10,513 nt of DNA from RUG721 sp040307385 (lineage in GTDB: Bacteria > Actinomycetota > Coriobacteriia > Coriobacteriales > Atopobiaceae). Under the pieces are notes generated by a model, which did no database searches, was not told the DNA's origin, and worked only from the letters and a program-made list of their open reading frames with translations. The stretch spans positions 1-10,513 of the forward strand of contig JAWRJQ010000048.1 in NCBI GenBank assembly GCA_040307385.1, read 5' to 3'. Below, piece by piece: positions 7,159 to 10,513 of the stretch; the stretch's first letter is position 1; each line of letters begins with the position of its first letter. Made by a program: the position numbers and the translations under genes.

Positions 7159-7196
7159 AAAAAAGCCTCCCGTCCCTGATGGGGGACGGGGGCTTT
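7159..7196 (-). terminator. Intrinsic terminator of the rpsF-rplI operon
   Basis: On the minus strand a stem with arms 7196-7183 and 7176-7162 closes a six-base loop (7182-7177). Eight uninterrupted pairs rich in G and C (GTCCC region) are followed by one bulged base (7168) and six more pairs. The 3' arm runs straight into T6 (7164-7159), of which the first bases pair with the A run of the 5' arm. This is a strong rho-independent terminator reading leftwards, about 108 bases after the rplI stop. On the plus strand only three T follow, so it should not work well in the other direction. Confidence 0.9.
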
Positions 7197-7244
7197 GCGC
7201 AACTCATCGGACATGCGTGGAAGAACGTTTCATCCAAGCCGTTG

Positions 7245-7273
7245 ACCTGCGTTTTATGTTGAAAACAGCAGGT
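7245..7273. repeat. Hairpin A in the rplI 3' untranslated region
   Basis: Arms ACCTGC (7245-7250) with GCAGGT (7268-7273) and GTTTT (7251-7255) with AAAAC (7262-7266) give 11 base pairs with one bulged base (7267) and a six-base loop (7256-7261). It lies between the rplI stop and the terminator and is transcribed at the end of the operon. It could protect the message from 3' exonucleases or be a protein site in DNA. It shares GCAGGTAAnCG with hairpin B across the terminator. Confidence 0.6.
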
Positions 7274-7304
7274 AATCGGATTGCATGGCGCGCGGCGCGC
7301 TCCG

Positions 7305-7850
7305 CTACTCAGCTGCCTCTTCGACAACCTCTGCAGCAGCCTCCTCGACGGCCTCTTCGGCGGCATCCGCAGCGGCATCCTCGGCGGCGACGGCGGGTGC
7401 CCCTCCCTCGGGAACGACGGAGATGGCGACCTTGGCGTTGATGTCGCGATACAGGCCGATTTCGATCTCGTGGACGCCCGCGCGCTTGATGCTGCCCTCG
7501 CGGGAGATGCGCTTGCGGTCGATCTCGACGCCGAGCTGGCTCACGATGGCGTCGGCGATCATGGCGGAGGTGACGGAGCCGAAGAGCTGGTTCTCCTCGC
7601 CCACGCGCGCCTCGATCGTGACGGTCTTGCCCTCGAGGGCCTCCTTGACGGCGTTGGCGTCGGAGATGCGCTTCTCCTCGCGTCGCTCGATGTTGTGGCG
7701 ACGCTCTTCGAGCTGCTTGATGTTGCCCGGAGTAGCAGGGAGCGCGAGCCTGCGGGGGAACAGGTAGTTCTCCGCATAACCCTGCGCGACGTCGACGACA
7801 TCGCCTTCGCCGCCCTTGCCCCGGAGCTCGCCCAGCAGAATGACTTTCAT
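7305..7850 (-). CDS. rplI: Large ribosomal subunit protein bL9 with an acidic C-terminal tail
   Basis: 181 residues, about 30 more than the usual 147-150. The ATG at 7850 has AAGGAG five bases upstream. bL9 binds 23S rRNA and extends from the large subunit. The N-terminal rRNA-binding domain (1-52) shows MKVILLGELRGKGGEGDVVDV and the signature GYAENYLFPRRLA (24-36). A long helix (about 43-75) connects it to the C-terminal domain (about 76-147: GKTVTIEARVGEENQLFGSVTS, then GVEIDRKRI). After VAISVVPEGG (141-150) a low-complexity tail of Ala, Glu, Asp and Val runs to the end (151-181, about a dozen acidic residues and no basic ones). The tail is probably disordered or a loose acidic helix. Start and stop are intact, so this is an extension and not a frameshift. 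It is the last gene before the terminator. Confidence 0.97.
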   Translation of the reverse strand: MKVILLGELRGKGGEGDVVDVAQGYAENYLFPRRLALPATPGNIKQLEERRHNIERREEKRISDANAVKEALEGKTVTIEARVGEENQLFGSVTSAMIADAIVSQLGVEIDRKRISREGSIKRAGVHEIEIGLYRDINAKVAISVVPEGGAPAVAAEDAAADAAEEAVEEAAAEVVEEAAE

Positions 7851-7863
7851 GGGAACTCCTTTT

Positions 7864-8928
7864 CTAGCTTCGATCGTCGGGCGTCTGAACGGTGACGCGC
7901 CCGCCGCGGTTGAGGCGGCGCATGTTCATCCAGATGTCCAGAATTCCGACGATGGTTAAAACGAACAGGTTCAACTCGAGATAGAGCGCAACCACGGTGA
8001 TGACGGCGCCGAACAGGCCGCGCCACCCCCGCGTGCGCTTGAACCAGGAAAGAACCGCGCCGCCCTGCATGGCGAACGCCAGACGCAGCGAGACGAGGAG
8101 CGTGGCGCCCACCATCAGAAGCTGGTGCGCATAGGCAGGAAACACCGTGCGGAGAGCCAGGATCGCGATGGAGGCGATGAGGGCTCCGACCACCCACAGG
8201 GGCAGGTCGAACAGCTCGAAGGGTTCGTCTCTCCCCACGTCGATGCCCTGCCTGCGCGCGCCGATCTTCGCACCCATGATCGAAGGCACGAAGCCGATGA
8301 AGACGATCATGACGAAGGCCGTAGGCCAGATAGCGTCGATGAGGGTGCGTACCCGCGCAACCTGGAGATCGGCATCGATGGAAAGTCCTTTCAGGCCGTC
8401 CAGGTAGGCGTCTATCGCCAGAGCGAACTGGTCGGCGAGCGTCGTGCCCGCAAGCCGGGCGGCGGCCTCGGAGAACGCAAAGAACAGCGCGGCCACGAGG
8501 GCGACGCTGATGCAGGCGGTTCCGGGCGTGAGCTTGCCCCTCAGGTAGAGATGCGAACCCACCACGCCCACGATGCAGGCGATAAGAGCGTCCACGACGC
8601 CCGCAAACTGCAGGAGCAGGGCGATGAGCACGGCGGGGATGACGCAGCATGCAGCGGCGAGCACGCGCTCGCGCATGCCTCCGGCCCCCGCCAGAACCGC
8701 ATAGCCGAGGCCCACGAAGAGCGGTGCGATGAGGGGCATGATGCCCGCGCATGCGCCTGCGGCCACGCACCACGCAACCGCCTTCCCCATCGAGAGCGGC
8801 TCGGAGCCGCCTCCTCGGGGCGAGAACACGACCATGCCTTCGGGCACGGCGTTCTCGGGGCGGTTCGCGCTCTCGCCCGGGGTGCGGGGCGGCTCGGGAA
8901 CCCTGGTATTGTCTGCCTGATCGCTCAC
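7864..8928 (-). CDS. DUF2232 (YybS-like) multi-pass membrane protein
   Basis: 354 residues from a GTG at 8928, preceded by GGAAG at four bases; the site is weak, and an ATG at 8835 is the main alternative. No ATG gives the N-terminus a better start. A Pro/Asp/Glu-rich cytoplasmic segment (1-46) precedes the membrane part. Hydrophobic segments are seen at about 48-85, 92-125, 134-160, 205-230, 248-267, 270-290 and 312-340, suggesting seven to eight helices. The end, GILDIWMNMRRLNRGGRV, matches the typical closing motif of this family. DUF2232 proteins resemble small-molecule transporter subunits, but their function is not established. The position between rpsR and rplI matches yybS in Bacillus-type loci. 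The stop is 13 bases before rplI, whose ribosome site lies in the gap. Confidence 0.85.
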   Translation of the reverse strand: MSDQADNTRVPEPPRTPGESANRPENAVPEGMVVFSPRGGGSEPLSMGKAVAWCVAAGACAGIMPLIAPLFVGLGYAVLAGAGGMRERVLAAACCVIPAVLIALLLQFAGVVDALIACIVGVVGSHLYLRGKLTPGTACISVALVAALFFAFSEAAARLAGTTLADQFALAIDAYLDGLKGLSIDADLQVARVRTLIDAIWPTAFVMIVFIGFVPSIMGAKIGARRQGIDVGRDEPFELFDLPLWVVGALIASIAILALRTVFPAYAHQLLMVGATLLVSLRLAFAMQGGAVLSWFKRTRGWRGLFGAVITVVALYLELNLFVLTIVGILDIWMNMRRLNRGGRVTVQTPDDRS

Positions 8929-8960
8929 GGTGCTTCCGCGGTCTTTCTCGAGCGGTGCTT

Positions 8961-9233
8961 CTAGCCGCGGTTGCGGCCGCCGCGACTGGAGACGACCGTC
9001 ACGGTGTAGGGCAGCAGCGCCATCTCGCGCGCACGCTTGATGGCGAGTGCGATGTCGTGCTGATGCTGCGTGCAAGCGCCAGTGACGCGACGCGGCTTGA
9101 TCTTGCCGCGATCGGTCATATACTTGCGGAGAAGCTGGACGTCCTTGTAATCGATGAAGTCCGTGCCCTCCTTGCAGAACTGGCAGTACTTACGACGCAG
9201 CTGACGCGTAAAATCTTGCTTTTGCTGAGCCAT
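8961..9233 (-). CDS. rpsR: Small ribosomal subunit protein bS18 (zinc-binding form)
   Basis: 90 residues. The ATG at 9233 has AAAGG eight bases upstream. bS18 pairs with bS6 on the platform of the small subunit. The conserved core is complete: FIDYKDVQLLRKYMTDRGKI (26-45), PRRVTGAC (47-54), AIKRAREMALLPY (64-76). C17 and C20 (CQFC), C54 and H57 would make a zinc site of the C+ type; many bacteria also carry a second, cysteine-free copy that is used when zinc is scarce. It follows ssb by 41 bases and precedes the DUF2232 gene by 32 bases. Confidence 0.98.
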   Translation of the reverse strand: MAQQKQDFTRQLRRKYCQFCKEGTDFIDYKDVQLLRKYMTDRGKIKPRRVTGACTQHQHDIALAIKRAREMALLPYTVTVVSSRGGRNRG

Positions 9234-9274
9234 GTCAATTGCCTTTCATTCGGCGACGGGAGTCGCCCGATTCG

Positions 9275-9820
9275 TTAGAACGGAATGTCCTCGTCGTACA
9301 CGTCGCTGGAGGGCGGCGTGGCGACAGGCGCGGGCGCAGAGGGAGCGGGAGCCGCAGGTGCTGCGTAGCTGGGAGCAGAATAGCCGGGCGCGGGGGCCTG
9401 CTGGTAGCCGGAGCCTTGCTGCCCGGCACCCTGATAGCCGCCGCCTTGATAGCCGGCATTCTGGCCCTGATAGCCGCCGTCCTGGCCGGAGCGCTGCGAG
9501 AAGAACTCGAGATCGTCCACGACAACCTCGAGCTTGCTCCTGCGCTGGCCGTCTTTGGTCTCCCAAGAGCTGTAACGGAGCTTTCCCTCGATGGCGACCT
9601 TGGTGCCTTTGGAGAGGAAGCGCGAAAGCGGTTCAGCACGCGCGCCGAACACGACGCAGTCGACGAAATTGGGGGTGTCCTCCCATTCGCCCGTCTGCGG
9701 GTTGCGACGGCGATCGTTCACGGCGACGCCGAACTGCAGGATCTGCGTTCCGCCAGCGGTTTGGCGCATCTCGGGGTCGCGGGTGAGGTTGCCGGAAATG
9801 TTGACGCGATTGATGCTCAC
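9275..9820 (-). CDS. ssb: Single-stranded DNA-binding protein SSB
   Basis: 181 residues. The start is GTG at 9820, required by the conserved beginning MSINRVNISGNLTRDPEMR. The nearest purine-rich site, GAGAGG, is about 12 bases upstream, further than usual. The OB-fold DNA-binding domain covers about 1-110 (FGVAVNDRRRNPQTGEWEDTPNFVDCVVFGARAEPL, WETKDGQRRSKLEVVVDDLEF). A flexible linker follows, first Gly/Tyr/Gln repeats of the type GYQG (116-140), then Pro/Ala/Ser (141-172). It ends in the acidic tip DEDIPF (176-181), which docks SSB partner proteins. SSB protects single-stranded DNA in replication and repair. The rpsF-ssb-rpsR order is conserved in many bacteria. Confidence 0.98.
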   Translation of the reverse strand: MSINRVNISGNLTRDPEMRQTAGGTQILQFGVAVNDRRRNPQTGEWEDTPNFVDCVVFGARAEPLSRFLSKGTKVAIEGKLRYSSWETKDGQRRSKLEVVVDDLEFFSQRSGQDGGYQGQNAGYQGGGYQGAGQQGSGYQQAPAPGYSAPSYAAPAAPAPSAPAPVATPPSSDVYDEDIPF

Positions 9821-9887
9821 TTGAAATCACTGCCTCTCTGAGCGGGCTCGATGCCCACCTTGTGCGGATGAAGGTCCGCTGCTTCCT
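9821..9887 (-). other. rpsF-ssb gap with two small hairpins
   Basis: In the 67 bases between the rpsF stop and the ssb GTG, GCGGA/TCCGC (9864-9868 with 9875-9879, loop of six) and GCGGGC/GCCCAC (9842-9847 with 9853-9858, loop of five, one G-U pair on the minus strand) can fold. The second lies directly before the weak ssb ribosome site. They might tune ssb relative to rpsF. Confidence 0.35.
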
Positions 9888-10181
9888 TTACTGGTCCTCG
9901 TTACGGCGCACGATCATGTGGCGCTTCACGGCATCGTTGATGCGCAGGACTCGATCGAGCTCTGCGATCTGCGTAGGATCTGCGTGGAAGTTGATGAGGG
10001 TGTAGTCGCCATCGGTGAGATGGTCGACTTCGAAGGCGAGCTTGCGCTTGCCCCAGTCCTCGACGCTGTCGACCGTGCCGCCCTCGGAAGCAATAGCGAC
10101 GTCGATGCGCTTCATAACGCCCGCGCGCGTCTCCTCATCGGATGACGGATCGACAAAGTACAGCAGTTCATAAGCCTTCAT
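9888..10181 (-). CDS. rpsF: Small ribosomal subunit protein bS6
   Basis: 97 residues, normal length. The ATG at 10181 is chosen because AGGAGGTGA lies eight bases upstream, an excellent site, and because the family begins MKAYELLYFVDP. An upstream in-frame start at 10289 would overlap the promoter. bS6 binds bS18 in the small subunit. Conserved stretches are SVEDWGKRKLAFEVDHLTDGDYTLINFHADP (about 46-76) and LDRVLRINDAVKRHMIVRR (about 82-93). It is the first gene of the operon with ssb and rpsR, and its leader carries a hairpin that may be the bS6:bS18 autoregulatory site. Confidence 0.97.
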   Translation of the reverse strand: MKAYELLYFVDPSSDEETRAGVMKRIDVAIASEGGTVDSVEDWGKRKLAFEVDHLTDGDYTLINFHADPTQIAELDRVLRINDAVKRHMIVRRNEDQ

Positions 10182-10206
10182 GTGGTTCACCTCCTCTGGG
10201 CTGATG

Positions 10207-10237
10207 GCTTCGGGGCGTGAAGGTTTGCGCCCGAAGC
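10207..10237 (-). promoter_or_regulatory. rpsF leader hairpin, candidate S6:S18 autoregulatory element
   Basis: On the minus strand GCTTCGGGCG (10237-10228) pairs with CGCCCCGAAGC (10217-10207) with one extra C, closing a ten-base loop. It lies between the proposed transcription start and the rpsF ribosome site. In many bacteria the bS6:bS18 complex binds an rpsF leader RNA with a stem, an asymmetric bulge and an unpaired CCG, and represses the operon. The position and a bulged C beside CCG fit that idea. I cannot show the full consensus, so the assignment to that family is inference; the hairpin itself is clear. Confidence 0.55.
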
Positions 10238-10262
10238 AGGAAAGGTAGCGGTTCAATACTGT

Positions 10263-10291
10263 AGCATAGGCATGGCCCGTTTGCAGCACAA
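10263..10291 (-). promoter_or_regulatory. Candidate promoter of the rpsF operon
   Basis: The minus strand has TTGTGC (10291-10286) and, after exactly 17 bases, TATGCT (10268-10263, four of six consensus bases). Transcription would begin near 10256, giving a leader of about 75 bases that contains the hairpin at 10207-10237 and the AGGAGG site. It is the best sigma-70-like match before rpsF. Confidence 0.5.
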
Positions 10292-10333
10292 TCGCCCATC
10301 TCCCGCCTTTCCACGCATTTCTTTGGCGCAGAT

Positions 10334-10502
10334 GCTAGCGCAGCGTCTTGTCGGATAGCTGACCGCGCACGTACGGATAGCTTTCGGGTGCGGGCGCGCG
10401 GAGCAGGCAGGACGGCCTTTTGGCAGAAAGCCGCCCCGTTGTGCTCGAGGCGGTTCTCTGCAGAATATACATAGGAGCGTAGGCTAGCGCGGCGTTGTCG
10501 GG
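10334..10502. repeat. Pair of imperfect 20-22 base direct repeats near the right edge
   Basis: GCTAGCGCaGCGTctTGTCGG begins at 10334, and GCTAGCGCgGCGTTGTCGG at 10483. They differ by one substitution and a two-base gap over about 21 bases. The copies start 149 bases apart and their flanks do not match. The second copy nearly reaches the window edge, so further copies could lie outside. Confidence 0.45.
10352..10382. repeat. 9-base direct repeat with 22-base period upstream of rpsF
   Basis: CGGATAGCT occurs at 10352-10360 and again, identical, at 10374-10382. The period of 22 bases is about two helical turns, so both copies face the same side of DNA. The pair lies about 60 to 90 bases upstream of the proposed rpsF -35 box, a common place for an activator. 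The period is not a multiple of three, so it is not a protein repeat. Confidence 0.4.
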
Positions 10503-10513
10503 GGTTGGGAAGA

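Larger units (their letters stand above)
6842..7304. other. 463-base structured intergenic region between rplI and dnaB
   Basis: No gene is supported here on either strand; short open frames on the plus strand lack ribosome sites and run against dnaB. The left part up to about 6930 is GC-rich like the genes. The stretch 6941-7160 is 59% A+T by hand count, clearly richer than the surrounding coding DNA. It holds the candidate dnaB promoter, repeated GTTGAA motifs, DnaA-box-like nonamers, two related hairpins (7116-7131 and 7245-7273), a small GCGCG/CGCGC hairpin (7288-7300) and the rplI terminator. These are listed separately. Confidence 0.8.
10292..10513. other. Region upstream of the rpsF promoter, no confirmed gene
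   Basis: No gene, tRNA or terminator is convincing here. One minus-strand frame is open from the right edge to a TAG at 10337-10335 (about 57 codons, ending QLSDKTLR) and could be the tail of a gene outside the window. Third-position GC is about 72% by hand count, which is not clearly gene-like in GC-rich DNA, and I recognise no family. The region also holds two sets of direct repeats listed separately. Confidence 0.5.

Noticed and set aside
9275..9475. Tandem repeat in ssb (GYQG-type codons) as a DNA repeat element
   Set aside because: It is the flexible Gly/Gln linker common in SSB proteins, in frame, and needs no other explanation.
10182..10289. Longer start for bS6, 36 residues upstream
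   Set aside because: The extension is not found in the family and overlaps the promoter and hairpin; AGGAGGTGA precedes the ATG at 10181.
10396..10435. Possible terminator hairpin (CGGC-TTT with AAA-GCCG) at the right side
   Set aside because: The stem is interrupted and no T tract follows in either direction.
1..10513. CRISPR array, insertion sequence, tRNA or rRNA genes
   Set aside because: No regularly spaced repeats, transposase motifs, terminal inverted repeats or cloverleaf-like sequence were seen on either strand.

Overview
The window is GC-rich and every supported gene lies on the minus strand, so it is read from right to left. The right two thirds is a conserved replication and ribosome block in the order rpsF - ssb - rpsR - DUF2232 membrane protein - rplI - terminator - dnaB. 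The left third holds a LytTR response regulator, a GHKL sensor kinase, a large secreted glycoside hydrolase family 3 (GH3) protein, and the first 19 codons of another gene that runs off the left edge. High GC, the DUF2232 gene between rpsR and rplI, and a quorum-sensing-style LytTR/GHKL pair next to dnaB suggest a Coriobacteriia-like actinobacterium from an animal host. This is an inference from gene content, and no marker in the window proves it.

Right edge to about 7159: upstream of rpsF there is a plausible promoter and a long leader hairpin. rpsF, ssb, rpsR, the DUF2232 gene and rplI follow with gaps of 13 to 67 bases. The unit ends in a clear intrinsic terminator at 7159-7196. rplI carries an unusual acidic Ala/Glu tail. 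The phosphodiesterase gene gdpP (yybT), which sits between the DUF2232 gene and rplI in Bacillus-type loci, is absent.

About 6842-7304: this 463-base spacer is rich in structure. It has a hairpin in the rplI 3' untranslated region, the terminator, a second hairpin sharing an 11-base motif with the first, and an AT-rich stretch (59% A+T over 6941-7160 by hand count) with several TTTTCnaCA-like nonamers. A candidate dnaB promoter lies in it. dnaB follows.

5425 to the left edge: the response regulator has its own candidate extended -10 promoter and overlaps the kinase gene by the ATGA arrangement, so the two are translationally coupled. After a 170-base gap with a good candidate promoter and an inverted repeat around it, the GH3 gene begins. 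Its C-terminal sandwich and FnIII-like domains come before the catalytic barrel (inverted domain order). It has a twin-arginine-like signal at the N-terminus and a membrane anchor at the C-terminus. The next gene starts 13 bases after its stop with an excellent ribosome binding site, so these two form an operon. The simplest reading is a surface or envelope glycosidase operon placed beside, and perhaps controlled by, a peptide- or signal-sensing two-component system. That regulatory link is inference. I see no convincing new defence system, CRISPR array, transposon or tRNA here. The most interesting items are the GH3 active-site substitutions, the non-coding structures around the rplI terminator and dnaB promoter, and the rpsF leader.
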